From JACKBJ01 sp964549495 (lineage in GTDB: Bacteria; Chloroflexota; Anaerolineae; Epilineales; Epilineaceae): DNA of 52,751 nt. The DNA lies in assembly GCA_964549495.1 (NCBI GenBank), contig CAZJWJ010000031.1:1-52751 (forward strand), written 5' to 3'. How positions within the stretch are numbered: the first letter of the stretch is position 1; each line of letters opens with the position of its first letter. Position numbers and translations under genes: made by a program. Below the pieces are notes generated by a model. That model did no database searches. It worked only from the letters and a program-made list of their open reading frames with translations, and had not been told where the DNA came from. This document shows positions 8,453-16,744 of the stretch, piece by piece.

Positions 8453-9775
8453 ATGACCGGTAAGCGAATCTCGACCGTGCTCATGTTGCTGCGAGTCATC
8501 GGCGAGGCCGGTGGCATCGAGGCCGCGCTGATCGATTTGGTGCGCGACCTCGTGGCGCGTGGGCATCGGGTGATCGTCTATAGCGGGCATCCGCCCGACA
8601 GTGACAATCCCAACGCGCATCGCTTGAGAGAGGCCGGTGCCGAGCTGCTGGCCGCGCCGGCCTGGCTGGCCAAGCTGGCTGATCCGCCGTCCGGCCTTGG
8701 ACAGGTCCGGCTGAAGCGCCTGTTGCGCTGGCTAGCGCCCCTACGCTACTCGTTGGCGGCGTTCGACGCCCTCTTCCGCCGCCGGAGCTTCCAGCGCGCA
8801 CTGCGCGGGGTCACGGGCCGATTGCGGCGCAGCCTGGCCTGGATGTCCCGTCCTGAGAGGCTGCTGTACCTGCCGTTGGACCTGCGCCGGCTGGCTCGCC
8901 AGGTGGATCTGGTCCACGTACATGGTTGGGGTTGCGGTGCCGATCCGCCCGGTGCCTTGCGGTGGTGCGACCAGCGGGCTCTGCCGGCGGTCTACACGGA
9001 GCACAACAGCCCTTGCTCCGCCGATGCCAAGCCGCATTCCGACGCGCTCTTGAACCTGGCCGACGTCGTCATCGCCTGCTCTCGTGCCGGAAAGCGCGGC
9101 TTGGTCGAGGTCTGCTGCGCCAGCCGCGAGCCGGTCGTGATCCCCTACGGCGTGGCCGATCCGAGCCAGGGTATTGAGTTGCCCGAGCCGGAGCCGCGGC
9201 CGGTAACCCTAACGTGCTTGGCGCGGCTGCAGATCGAGCAAAAGGGCCAGGACGTGCTGCTGCTAGCGATGCCTGGCCTGCTCGAGCGTCATCCGACGAC
9301 ACGGCTGCTGCTGGCCGGGGACGGCCCGTCGCGCGCCGGCTTAGAGCTGCTGGCTCAGGAGTTGGGAATCCAGGAATCGGTCGAGTTCCTGGGAAACGTG
9401 CCCCGCTCGCGGCTGGGCTGGTTGATGTCCGAGAGCGACATCATGGTCCTGCCCTCGATGTGGGAGGGTCTGCCGGTCTCTATCATCGAGTCGATGGCCT
9501 TCGGCAAGCCGGTGGTGGCCAGCGATGCCGGTGGCAGTCCGGAGCTGGTCGCCGACGGCGAGACGGGCTTCGTCGTTCCCAAGCGAGATACCCACGCGCT
9601 CGCCAGCGCACTGACGAGGTTGATTGAGCAACCCGAGCTCCGGAAGCGAATGGGCACTGCAGCTCGCCAGCGGTACATTGACGGAGGATTCGCACCAGAC
9701 GCAGTCGCCCAGGCGACTCTTGCGGCCTATGCGGCTGCGGCCGAGCATCGGCTGTCTAGACTCGCACACGCGTGA
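8453..9775 (+). CDS. GT4-family glycosyltransferase
   Basis: A 440-residue GT4 enzyme. The N-terminal domain shows VIGEAGGIEAALIDLV, the loop that contacts the acceptor. The C-terminal domain has LARLQIEQKGQDVLLLAM, LLAGDGPSR and the donor site region LPVSIIESMAFGKPVVAS. Two starts are possible: GTG 8441 and ATG 8453. ATG is chosen because a G-rich stretch (8437-8444) sits at ribosome-binding distance. The gene is preceded by 194 bp without a convincing gene and is not overlapped by its neighbours, so it may start its own transcript, although I see no strong promoter. It is the last gene with the high-GC style before the AT-richer patch begins. Confidence 0.88.
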   Translation: MTGKRISTVLMLLRVIGEAGGIEAALIDLVRDLVARGHRVIVYSGHPPDSDNPNAHRLREAGAELLAAPAWLAKLADPPSGLGQVRLKRLLRWLAPLRYSLAAFDALFRRRSFQRALRGVTGRLRRSLAWMSRPERLLYLPLDLRRLARQVDLVHVHGWGCGADPPGALRWCDQRALPAVYTEHNSPCSADAKPHSDALLNLADVVIACSRAGKRGLVEVCCASREPVVIPYGVADPSQGIELPEPEPRPVTLTCLARLQIEQKGQDVLLLAMPGLLERHPTTRLLLAGDGPSRAGLELLAQELGIQESVEFLGNVPRSRLGWLMSESDIMVLPSMWEGLPVSIIESMAFGKPVVASDAGGSPELVADGETGFVVPKRDTHALASALTRLIEQPELRKRMGTAARQRYIDGGFAPDAVAQATLAAYAAAAEHRLSRLAHA

Positions 9776-9886
9776 GGCAAGTCGTGGCTGCAGCCGGTCT
9801 AGCAAAGACCATGCCGCAACACAGCACTAGCGAAAGAAGCGTCCGGCAATCGCAAGCGCGGCGGCCGACCACTAAGTCACCTGATT

Positions 9887-9906
9887 CACTCAGAGCAGTT
9901 TGAGTG
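9887..9906 (+). promoter_or_regulatory. Short inverted repeat upstream of FkbM gene
   Basis: A perfect 6-bp inverted repeat, CACTCA and TGAGTG, with an 8-nt spacer lies 38 bp before the start codon at 9944. It is not followed by a T run, so it is a poor terminator. It could be an operator or chance. An AAGGAG Shine-Dalgarno sequence follows at 9933-9938, five bases before the ATG. Confidence 0.25.
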
Positions 9907-9943
9907 CGGCGCCAATCCGCTATGCGATCCCGAAGGAGTCGAC

Positions 9944-10693
9944 ATGTCCAAGCCGGAACGTGATTCCAGTAGGGATGAAGCAGTCGTGAAGTGGACCGAT
10001 GACAAGGCTCGTTCTAGAGTGCGAGTTTCGCTTCGCATAGCATTCATCAAGCTGCGCGCTGCCTGCAAGCGACTCAAGGCTAGGTTGGTGCCATTGTTCG
10101 GTGGTAAGCTCGTATACATCGACTGCGGTGCACATCGCGGTGAGTTGTTCACGCAGTACCTAGACGATACATTGCATGCAAAGACACCATTCCTGGTAGT
10201 CAGAGACTACTCCAACGCGCACTTCCACATGTTTGAGCCGAATCCCGAGTGCTTTGTTGAACTCGAGAAGGTCTGCCGGTCAGTACCTACCGACCGTGTC
10301 TCGACGTATCAGCGTGCCGTTGCTGCGAGATCTGGGCTACGGAGCTTCTACCATGCGATTGATGTGTGGGGAGACTTGGGTGGTACATTGTACAGCGACA
10401 AGCGCACACTGCTCGATCGGCATTCACCGATTGAGGTTCAGTGTGTTGATATTGTCTCTGTTCTTGCAGCGGTGTCCTCGCGTAGGGACTATGTTGTATT
10501 GAAGCTAGATGTTGAGGGTGCGGAATACGAGATCGTTCAGCGCTTACTGGATCTGGGGCTTATGTCGCGCATNNNNNNNNNNGTTGCGATCGAGTGGCAC
10601 GATGAGAAATTCCCGGGCAGGAGAGAGCACGGTGAGTTGTTGCGCCAGGCGCTCTATCGTATGCGATGGTTATCCGTGGGGGCATGGGAATGA
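9944..10693 (+). CDS. FkbM-family methyltransferase (interrupted by an assembly gap)
   Basis: A 249-codon gene, four codons of which contain N. It has a basic N-terminal extension (residues 1-50), then VYIDCGAHRGELFTQYL as motif I (about 53-69), MFEPNPECF, and LKLDVEGAEYEIVQRLL (about 187-203). The last two are FkbM signatures. It probably O-methylates a sugar hydroxyl. The ATG has a good AAGGAG site at 9933-9938. Codon use is more A/T-rich at third positions than in flanking genes, and the gene is separated by 168 and 286 bp from its neighbours, unlike the coupled genes on either side. Both features suggest later acquisition. The gap at 10573-10582 happens to keep frame as written; its true length is unknown. 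Confidence 0.82.
   Translation: MSKPERDSSRDEAVVKWTDDKARSRVRVSLRIAFIKLRAACKRLKARLVPLFGGKLVYIDCGAHRGELFTQYLDDTLHAKTPFLVVRDYSNAHFHMFEPNPECFVELEKVCRSVPTDRVSTYQRAVAARSGLRSFYHAIDVWGDLGGTLYSDKRTLLDRHSPIEVQCVDIVSVLAAVSSRRDYVVLKLDVEGAEYEIVQRLLDLGLMSRXXXXVAIEWHDEKFPGRREHGELLRQALYRMRWLSVGAWE
10573..10582. other. Assembly gap (10 N)
   Basis: Ten undetermined bases inside the FkbM-type gene. Protein homology continues in the same frame on both sides, so the missing stretch is probably short and a multiple of three once the flanking bases are counted. A placeholder length is also possible. Confidence 0.99.
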
Positions 10694-10979
10694 TCGAAAA
10701 ATGTCGCTGTCTAACGACGAGTCCCTGATGATGCTCAGTTCCCGAGTCGGACTTGTCGTCGAGCCGGTCAGCCTGTCTTCGCGACTAGACAGGGGGGGTG
10801 TATGCAGCCGCTGCGTAGCTTTGCGAGGCTACCAAGCAAGCGCTTCTTTAAAGTAGCGCCTGCGATCATCGTTCTTCTCCCTGGTTGGCGAGGGGCTTCA
10901 CGCGCAATGAAGAATGTCCTGTGCGTGATGCGTGGCTGGTACCAGCATGCTTTGTGCTACTGCAAGGAGGAGGGAGTGC
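10694..10979. other. Intergenic stretch with no convincing gene
   Basis: 286 bp between the FkbM-type gene and the GT92-like gene. It contains a 62-codon open frame from ATG 10802 (ending at 10990), preceded by a run of seven G, that would encode a basic, hydrophobic peptide overlapping the next gene. I see no family similarity and do not call it. The stretch ends with the strong AAGGAGG ribosome-binding site of the next gene. Confidence 0.6.
10964..10970 (+). promoter_or_regulatory. Ribosome-binding site deciding the start at 10980
   Basis: AAGGAGG lies nine bases before ATG 10980. It argues against the longer open frame beginning at 10932. It is one of the strongest Shine-Dalgarno sites in the window, where most genes rely on overlap coupling instead. 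Confidence 0.8.
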
Positions 10980-12263
10980 ATGAAGATTGATGTCAATCCG
11001 GTGGTCCTGCCTCCGAGTGCGGGGATTGTGCGTGAAATGAAGCGCGATGCGCAACTGCCTGGGGGCCATATCGCTGCGGAAGAGTACGACGTGGACACGA
11101 TTTTGTATGATGTATTTCTTGGGCCCGGTAACGCGAGCCTCTTCGCCGTGGGGCCGCCGCTTCTGAACCTTGCGAATCCGTTGTCTCCAATCGTAATGAG
11201 TTTGAATGGAAGGGATCTGCAGTGGCGGCAAGACAAGTCGACATCTGACTACCTTACTGTACTTGCGGCTGATGTGGCAAGTGAAATCTTGAAGGATCAG
11301 AATACCGTTCGAATGAGATTTGGTGATGTCATTTCGTTTTCTTGCGAGATTGACTGCGGTGACGCTGTGGGCTTCGCGGGGCTTGTGCTCGCCACGGTTC
11401 AGAAGAACAATCGACTTCGGTGGATTAGCGATTGGATACGATACTACCGGGAGGTGCTAAAGGTTGATCGAGTAGTGATTTACGACAATGCTAGTGAGTA
11501 TCAGGATAGGCTGGTAGATTTCCTGCCGCCCGATGTGATCGTGGTGCCATGGAACTTTCGCTACGGTCCGGCGAGGAGTTCAGCCAACAAGTACCTTCAG
11601 GCTGGTGCGTTCAATCACTGTCGGCTCAGGTTCGGTGGGCAGGGCTACGGTATGAATCTGGACATTGATGAGCTACTGGTTGTCGAAGGAGGAAGACCTG
11701 ATCTGTTGCGTCGGGTGGATCAGTACGGTGTGGCGTACTTTGATGCGGTTGCTGTCCCCAATATCGACCCAGGAATGGATGACTATTCGTATGGTGATTT
11801 CGAGTGGGTGTGGCCCCAAGATGTTATGTTGCGAGGATATAAGTATGTCTATCGCGTGCCTTGTGTGAAGTATGTTGGAGTGCATCGGGCGGCACTACGA
11901 GACGATACATCGATACGTTCGATGCTTCGGCGAAAATGGAGGGCTGTTGCTCGGCGTTTGCACACTTCCCTGGCTTGGGCCACAGTGAGGATTCCATGGC
12001 TCGATCGTCTGCGGTCGCGGGTATCTGAGGTGTTGCACCAAGAGTCAACCGTGGAGGTGGTTTCCAAGAGCGATGGATACATCCTCCACTTTGATGCGAT
12101 CACATCTGGTTGGAAGGCCGCCTGGCGGTTAGAAACGCGCACCGATATCGGCGGACATGTGAAGAACTCTGTTGCTCGAGAGCTCTTCGCGCATCTTGAG
12201 TCAAGCAGCACTGATTCGTTGCGGGCTGACGTCGAGTCTGCGAACGGAGAGCCATCTCTTTGA
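10980..12263 (+). CDS. GT92/GT2-like glycosyltransferase with extra N-terminal domain
   Basis: A 427-residue protein. Residues of about 140-330 carry the pattern of the GT92 (DUF23)/Glyco_tranf_2_4 group: WIRYYREVLKVDRVVIYDNAS, then NLDIDELLVV as the acidic metal-binding motif, and a late ILHFDAITSGW block. The first 135 residues have no feature I recognise; in GT92 relatives this place holds a beta-rich N-terminal region. Codon choice is distinctly more AT-rich than in neighbours. It should be a cytoplasmic glycosyltransferase, but donor and acceptor are unknown. The spacing on both sides and the composition suggest import together with the upstream FkbM gene. Confidence 0.7.
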   Translation: MKIDVNPVVLPPSAGIVREMKRDAQLPGGHIAAEEYDVDTILYDVFLGPGNASLFAVGPPLLNLANPLSPIVMSLNGRDLQWRQDKSTSDYLTVLAADVASEILKDQNTVRMRFGDVISFSCEIDCGDAVGFAGLVLATVQKNNRLRWISDWIRYYREVLKVDRVVIYDNASEYQDRLVDFLPPDVIVVPWNFRYGPARSSANKYLQAGAFNHCRLRFGGQGYGMNLDIDELLVVEGGRPDLLRRVDQYGVAYFDAVAVPNIDPGMDDYSYGDFEWVWPQDVMLRGYKYVYRVPCVKYVGVHRAALRDDTSIRSMLRRKWRAVARRLHTSLAWATVRIPWLDRLRSRVSEVLHQESTVEVVSKSDGYILHFDAITSGWKAAWRLETRTDIGGHVKNSVARELFAHLESSSTDSLRADVESANGEPSL

Positions 12264-12361
12264 TAGCCTTTGTAGCATTGCCAGCAAACACGGAAGTCAT
12301 TCCGCGATGCCTCTCGATCTACCTTCGAGTCAATGAGTCTTGTGCTCAGGCCGAGCGGTAA
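12260..12361 (+). pseudogene. Possible truncated gene stub (33 codons)
   Basis: A 33-codon frame begins with TTG at 12260, overlapping the previous stop as TTGA, exactly the coupling style of intact genes in this locus. It ends at TAA 12361. Its start reads MIAFVALPANTEVIPRCLSI, a hydrophobic strand-like opening, and then it stops. It may be the front end of a gene whose remainder was deleted before 12408, or a chance frame. No family can be named. Confidence 0.2.
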
Positions 12362-12407
12362 GTGTGAGCGAAGTGCAGGCCAGACATGAGCGGCAACCCG
12401 TGACGCA

Positions 12408-13550
12408 ATGATCACGATTCCCCGGGTTAGTGTCGTCATCCCGACCTACAATCGTGCCCGGCTGCTGCCGGAGGCCGTGCGCAGCGCGTTGAGCCAGACT
12501 GAGCAGTTGATCGAGGTGCTGGTGGTCGACGATGGCTCGACCGACTCGACACCGGAGGCCATGGCCGCGCTGCTAGAAGACCCGCGGTTGCGATACCTCC
12601 GGCAGGCCAACCGCGGCCGCTCGGCGGCTCGCAATCGTGGTGCACGCGAGGCGCAGGCTGACTGGCTTGCCTTTCTCGACTCGGATGACGTACTTGAGCC
12701 CGACGCGTTAGAGGCTCATCTGGCCGTCGTCGACCGGCACCCGGCGGTAGGCATGACCGTCGCCGGCTACCGCACGGTGGATGACAATGGCCGTGTAGTG
12801 CGTACCTACCGACCCTGGGAGTCGGGCGCGAGCCTGGAAGCGAGCGCCTGGCTAGAGACCTGCTTCGGCATGCCGGGCTCGGTCCTTATGGCCCGGGACC
12901 GCTTTCTGGCTTGTGGTGGCTTCGACGAGGCCCTGCATCTGGCCGAGGATTGGGACCTCTACCTGCGCCTGGCGGGTGAGGGCTGCCCGATGGATTGGGT
13001 ACCGCGCTGTGTTTGTCGCTACCGCATGCATGCTGAGAATTCGGTGCATGCGCTGTCGGCACACCGCGCCAGTTCGCTTTCTGTGATCGAGCGCGCTCTT
13101 GCACGAGAGGCGAGGCTCATTTCGCCGGCCGCCGCGGGGCGGGCACGGGCCGAGGTGAACCTGCTCTTTGCCCGGAAAGCGCTGGTCACCAATGCCGGGT
13201 TGGCGCGCGAATGGCTCTCCGAAGCGATCAAGCACAACCCTGATCTTGCGAGAACCGGGCGAATCGATCTGCTTGCGAGCTTGCTCGAAGGATCGAGCAG
13301 CCTGTCGCAGGCCGACCAATCAGAGATGATTCGATGTGTCGCCCGGCCAGTGATCGGACTGCGTAGGGGCGAGCTCCGCATCGCGGAGTCACGGCTGGCA
13401 ATGCGTCGGTTTTTTGAGGCACGACGACGTGGGAACCGCGCCGAGGCCTGGCATCAGCTGCGACGTGCGTTGCGCGGCGACCTGCGTTGGTTGGGCAACC
13501 GCGGCGTGTTGGCATTCTTAGTACGGTCGAGACCTAGGGTGCTGAGATGA
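12408..13550 (+). CDS. GT2-family glycosyltransferase
   Basis: A 380-residue GT-A enzyme. The N-terminal 220 residues contain VSVVIPTYNR, VVDDGSTDSTP, RSAARNRGA and the metal-binding FLDSDD. Further on are GGFDEALHLAEDWDLYLRL, including the ED motif of the catalytic base, and a His-containing YRMHAENS. The remaining 160 residues are helical and may help membrane or partner binding. It opens the long overlapping operon that runs to 31595; its stop overlaps the next start as ATGA. Composition returns to the high-GC style here, which marks the right edge of the AT-richer patch. Confidence 0.88.
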   Translation: MITIPRVSVVIPTYNRARLLPEAVRSALSQTEQLIEVLVVDDGSTDSTPEAMAALLEDPRLRYLRQANRGRSAARNRGAREAQADWLAFLDSDDVLEPDALEAHLAVVDRHPAVGMTVAGYRTVDDNGRVVRTYRPWESGASLEASAWLETCFGMPGSVLMARDRFLACGGFDEALHLAEDWDLYLRLAGEGCPMDWVPRCVCRYRMHAENSVHALSAHRASSLSVIERALAREARLISPAAAGRARAEVNLLFARKALVTNAGLAREWLSEAIKHNPDLARTGRIDLLASLLEGSSSLSQADQSEMIRCVARPVIGLRRGELRIAESRLAMRRFFEARRRGNRAEAWHQLRRALRGDLRWLGNRGVLAFLVRSRPRVLR

Positions 13551-14443
13551 GTCCTCCCGAACCCCGGGTTAGCATCATCCTCCCCACGCTCGACGCTGAT
13601 CGCTACTTACGCGAGGCGGTCGATAGCTGCCTGTCGCAGTCACTGGCCGACCTGGAGTTGCTGGTGATCGATGGCGGATCTAGCGACGCCACGCTCGAGA
13701 TCCTGGCTTCATATGACGACCCACGACTGTGCGTGATACACCAGGCTGACAACGTGGATCGTCTCCCCGGAGCCCTCAACCTGGGCTTGCAGCATGCCGC
13801 CGGAGCATACCTGACATGGATGCAGGCCGACTGCATCCTGGGGCCCGATGCCATACAGCATCTGGAAACAGCCCTCGACGCCGAGCCAGACCTGGATTTC
13901 GTCTACAGTAACTTCTGGGTGATCGATGGGGATGGCTGCCGGGTCACGCACAAACAGGTCGAGCCGCCGGAACGCTTGGTCGACTACAACTGCGTCGGCC
14001 ACTTCTACCTGTGGCGGAGTGCTTTGAGCGATCGGCTCGGCGGATTCGATCCCGCGGCCTACCTGGTCGAGGATTGGGAGTATTGGATGCGTGTAGCCCG
14101 TTGGGGCAAGCTGCGACCGGTGCCCGACACGCCGTCAGGCTACTTCCTGTATCGGGAGCATGAAGGTGCTCTGACCTCGAGCGGTTACATCCGGATCTCG
14201 CGCCAACGGATCGCGCTGGGCTACTTGCGCAGACACCTTGGTCTGCCCTTCTGGGACTACTGGCGGCGGAAGGCCGGCAGCTATGTTGAGGAGGCCTTCG
14301 AGGCGCACCGGCGAGCGGATCGCCCGCACATGCGCCGGAGCATCCTCCTGGGCGTAGCGATGTGGCCAGTCTCGGTGCTGTGCAACCGAGGCGTGGCCGC
14401 GTTGCTCTGGCGGGCGATTGTTCGCCCACGGTCACAGGCTTGA
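13547..14443 (+). CDS. GT2-family glycosyltransferase
   Basis: A 298-residue GT-A enzyme of the WcaA/EpsE-like group. Visible motifs are VSIILPTLDADRYLREAVDS, LVIDGGSSDATLEIL, the DxD-position block WMQADCIL, and YLVEDWEYWMRVARWGK with the catalytic ED. The DGGSSD version of the donor loop is typical of enzymes using UDP- or dTDP-sugars, but donor prediction from this is weak. It is coupled to the preceding gene by ATGA. A basic C-terminal stretch with a hydrophobic patch (about residues 265-290) suggests peripheral membrane association. Confidence 0.88.
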   Translation: MSPPEPRVSIILPTLDADRYLREAVDSCLSQSLADLELLVIDGGSSDATLEILASYDDPRLCVIHQADNVDRLPGALNLGLQHAAGAYLTWMQADCILGPDAIQHLETALDAEPDLDFVYSNFWVIDGDGCRVTHKQVEPPERLVDYNCVGHFYLWRSALSDRLGGFDPAAYLVEDWEYWMRVARWGKLRPVPDTPSGYFLYREHEGALTSSGYIRISRQRIALGYLRRHLGLPFWDYWRRKAGSYVEEAFEAHRRADRPHMRRSILLGVAMWPVSVLCNRGVAALLWRAIVRPRSQA

Positions 14444-14488
14444 AGTCTGGATGAAATCCGCCCCGCAGGATTGGCAAGGGCCGCGCGG

Positions 14489-15712
14489 ATGAGCTCGCCA
14501 CGCTTCAGTGTAGTGATCCCGGCTTACAATCAGGCCCGCTACCTCGCTGATGCGGTTGCTGGTGCGCTCGCTCAGACCCATCCGGCCCATGAGGTCATCG
14601 TGGTCGATGACGGTTCGACTGACGACACGGCCGAGGTGGCCAGGGGCTTCGGCGATCGCGTGCACTACCATCACCAGGAGAACAGAGGCTTGGCCCGGGC
14701 CCGCAATGCGGGCATCGCGCGAGCGCGAGGCGATCTGGTGGCCTTCCTCGACAGCGACGACACATGGTCGGCCGAACATCTCGCCCGGCTGGAGCAGCTG
14801 GTGCGGCGCGACCCCACGGCCTTCTTTTATCACACGTCCGCTCGCTGTGTGGACGCTGCCGGCCGCGACTTGCCCCAGCTGGCCGGTCAGCCACCGCCGG
14901 CCGGGTTGAACCCTCGACTGTGCATGCTGCGGGCCAATCACATTGTGCCGAGCACGGTCGCGGTCTGGCGTGACAAGCTGGTGGCGACGGGTGCCTTCGC
15001 TACCGATGATCCGGCGGTTCACGGCTGCGAAGACTGGGATTTGTGGATACGCCTGACGCGCGACGGTCGCTTCCTAGCTTCCGGGGCGGTCACCGTCGGC
15101 TATCGGCTTCACGGCTCCAGTTTGTCGGCCGACGTCGAACACATGCAGTCAGCTGCCGCGGCAGTGGTCGCGCGGAACTTCGGCCCCGAGGTAGGCCACG
15201 CTTCCAGTTGGTCGGCCGAGAAGCGGATCGCCTATGGTGGCCTGTATCGCTACCGAATTCTGTCCCCGCTCATTCGCGGTCTCGAGCCCCAGGGCGCCGG
15301 AGCCGATTTGCGACGCGCGCTGGAGATCGACCCGAGCCTCGCGGATGATGCAGGGCTTTGGTACGAGCTGGCGCTCGGCCCGAAGCCGATCGGCCGGCGC
15401 GTGAGTCTCAACGCGACGCAGCTGGAGCTGAGGCGGACGCAGCTCCTGAAGATGCTCAACGACATCCACCCAGCGTGGCCTGAGGGCGGCAGCCCCGATC
15501 GCCGCCATCTGATGTCCGCTGCGCTCCAGGCCCTTGCCCGGCTGGCATACAATTCCGGCGCCTTGCGTCAAGCCCGGCGCTTCGCCCTGGAGGCCGTGCG
15601 CTTGCGGCCTGGGCTGGTACTGAATCCGGCGCATGTCGCGTTGTTGCTGCGCAGCCTGCCGGGCGGGCGACGCGTGCTGCGCGTCGGGCGTTCGCTCTCG
15701 CGCTCGCAATGA
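14489..15712 (+). CDS. GT2-family glycosyltransferase with C-terminal helical extension
   Basis: A 407-residue protein. ATG 14489 is preferred to TTG 14471 because it puts FSVVIPAYNQARYL near the N-terminus. Residues 1-240 hold the GT2 catalytic domain: VVDDGSTDDTAEV, LARARNAGIARARGDLV, FLDSDDTW and GCEDWDLWIRL. Residues of about 260-407 are a helical, repeat-like region (LRRALEIDPSLADDAGLW, ALQALARLAYNSG, ALEAVRLRPG). The spacing recalls TPR motifs, so it may mediate contacts with other glycosyltransferases. It is separated by 45 bp from the previous gene. Confidence 0.86.
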   Translation: MSSPRFSVVIPAYNQARYLADAVAGALAQTHPAHEVIVVDDGSTDDTAEVARGFGDRVHYHHQENRGLARARNAGIARARGDLVAFLDSDDTWSAEHLARLEQLVRRDPTAFFYHTSARCVDAAGRDLPQLAGQPPPAGLNPRLCMLRANHIVPSTVAVWRDKLVATGAFATDDPAVHGCEDWDLWIRLTRDGRFLASGAVTVGYRLHGSSLSADVEHMQSAAAAVVARNFGPEVGHASSWSAEKRIAYGGLYRYRILSPLIRGLEPQGAGADLRRALEIDPSLADDAGLWYELALGPKPIGRRVSLNATQLELRRTQLLKMLNDIHPAWPEGGSPDRRHLMSAALQALARLAYNSGALRQARRFALEAVRLRPGLVLNPAHVALLLRSLPGGRRVLRVGRSLSRSQ

Positions 15713-15767
15713 CGTCGGAGCATGCTGATCGGCTACCCAACGCGCCATGCCTCCGAGCCAAGAATCC

Positions 15768-15772
15768 AGGAG
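15768..15772 (+). promoter_or_regulatory. Ribosome-binding site deciding the start at 15779
   Basis: AGGAG six bases before ATG 15779. It supports that start over the in-frame ATG at 15722 and places the first zinc-ribbon Cys about ten residues into the protein, as in relatives. Confidence 0.7.
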
Positions 15773-15778
15773 CTGTCC

Positions 15779-16744
15779 ATGGATGAGCGCATCCTTCCTC
15801 TGTTGTGCTGTCCCGAATGCCGGTCCGAGTTGGCGTTAGAGGAGCCGGAGCGCGAAGACGGTCGGGTCAAGCGCGGGCAGCTAGGTTGCACGGGCTGCGA
15901 GCGCGCTTACGCGGTGCGGGACTTCATCCCTCGCTTCGTCGACGGGGACAACTATGTCGGTAGCTTCAGCTTGCAGTGGAAGATCTTCCGGCAAGCCCAG
16001 CTCGACAGCGTGACCCACAGTCAGGAGACGAGGTCCCGCTTCATTGACATGACCGGCTCGGCGGCCCACGATCTCGAAGCATGCCGGGTGCTAGACGTCG
16101 GATGTGGACCAGGCAAGTTCATCGAAACAGTGCGTGAAATGGGCGCCGAGGTCTTCGGTGTCGATCTGTCCTTCGCGGTTGATGCGGCCCTCGAGAACTT
16201 CGGCCACGATCCGCGAATCCACCTGCTACAGGCCGACGTGTTCAAGCTTCCATTCCGGGAGGAAGTGTTCGATATGGTGTTCAGCCTCGGCGTGCTGCAC
16301 CATACGCCAGATTGCGAAGGGGCGTTCAAGGGGCTGGCGCGCTTTGTAAAACCGGGTGGAAAGCTGGCCATCTGGGTCTACTCGCAAGACATCGTGCCGC
16401 ACTTCAACCGGAGGCTGCGCAGCTTCACTCGGCGCATGCCATTTCGACTACTCTACTACGCCTGCCTGCTGCCCGTGCCCTTCACCTACCTGTTCAACGT
16501 GCCCTATCTTCGAGCCGCATTCTACGGCCTGCGTCCCTACTTCCAGTGGATCACCTGGGGAAGCTGGCGCCAGCGCTGGCTCGACACCCTGGACTGGTAC
16601 TCGTGCTGGTTCCAATCGGCGCACACCTATCCGGAAGTGCACCGTTGGTTCCTCGATCTGGGGCTCGAGTCCATCGAGCTCGGCCAGACCGCCGTCTCAG
16701 TCCACGGGCGCAGGCCCAAGCGGACCGGGACGATTTCCGACTGA
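15779..16744 (+). CDS. Class I methyltransferase with N-terminal Trm112-like zinc ribbon
   Basis: A 321-residue protein. Residues 1-50 form a Trm112p/YbaR-like zinc ribbon with Cys10 or Cys11, Cys14, Cys37 and Cys40. The SAM domain follows: VLDVGCGPGKFIETV (motif I), VFGVDLS (acidic motif II), LLQADVFKLPF, and FSLGVLHHTPDCEGA (motif IV region). The C-terminal 80 residues are aromatic-rich. Such ribbon-plus-methyltransferase proteins are common in polysaccharide loci, and their exact substrate is usually unknown. Its stop shares one base with the following asnB start (TGATG), so the two are probably made in concert. Confidence 0.85.
   Translation: MDERILPLLCCPECRSELALEEPEREDGRVKRGQLGCTGCERAYAVRDFIPRFVDGDNYVGSFSLQWKIFRQAQLDSVTHSQETRSRFIDMTGSAAHDLEACRVLDVGCGPGKFIETVREMGAEVFGVDLSFAVDAALENFGHDPRIHLLQADVFKLPFREEVFDMVFSLGVLHHTPDCEGAFKGLARFVKPGGKLAIWVYSQDIVPHFNRRLRSFTRRMPFRLLYYACLLPVPFTYLFNVPYLRAAFYGLRPYFQWITWGSWRQRWLDTLDWYSCWFQSAHTYPEVHRWFLDLGLESIELGQTAVSVHGRRPKRTGTISD

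Noticed and set aside
8265..8456. A 63-codon plus-strand frame between the two GT4 genes
   Set aside because: No ribosome-binding site or family resemblance; it runs into the start of the next gene.
10802..10990. A 62-codon plus-strand frame with an upstream G-run
   Set aside because: It overlaps the strong ribosome-binding site and start of the next gene, and its product matches nothing I recognise.
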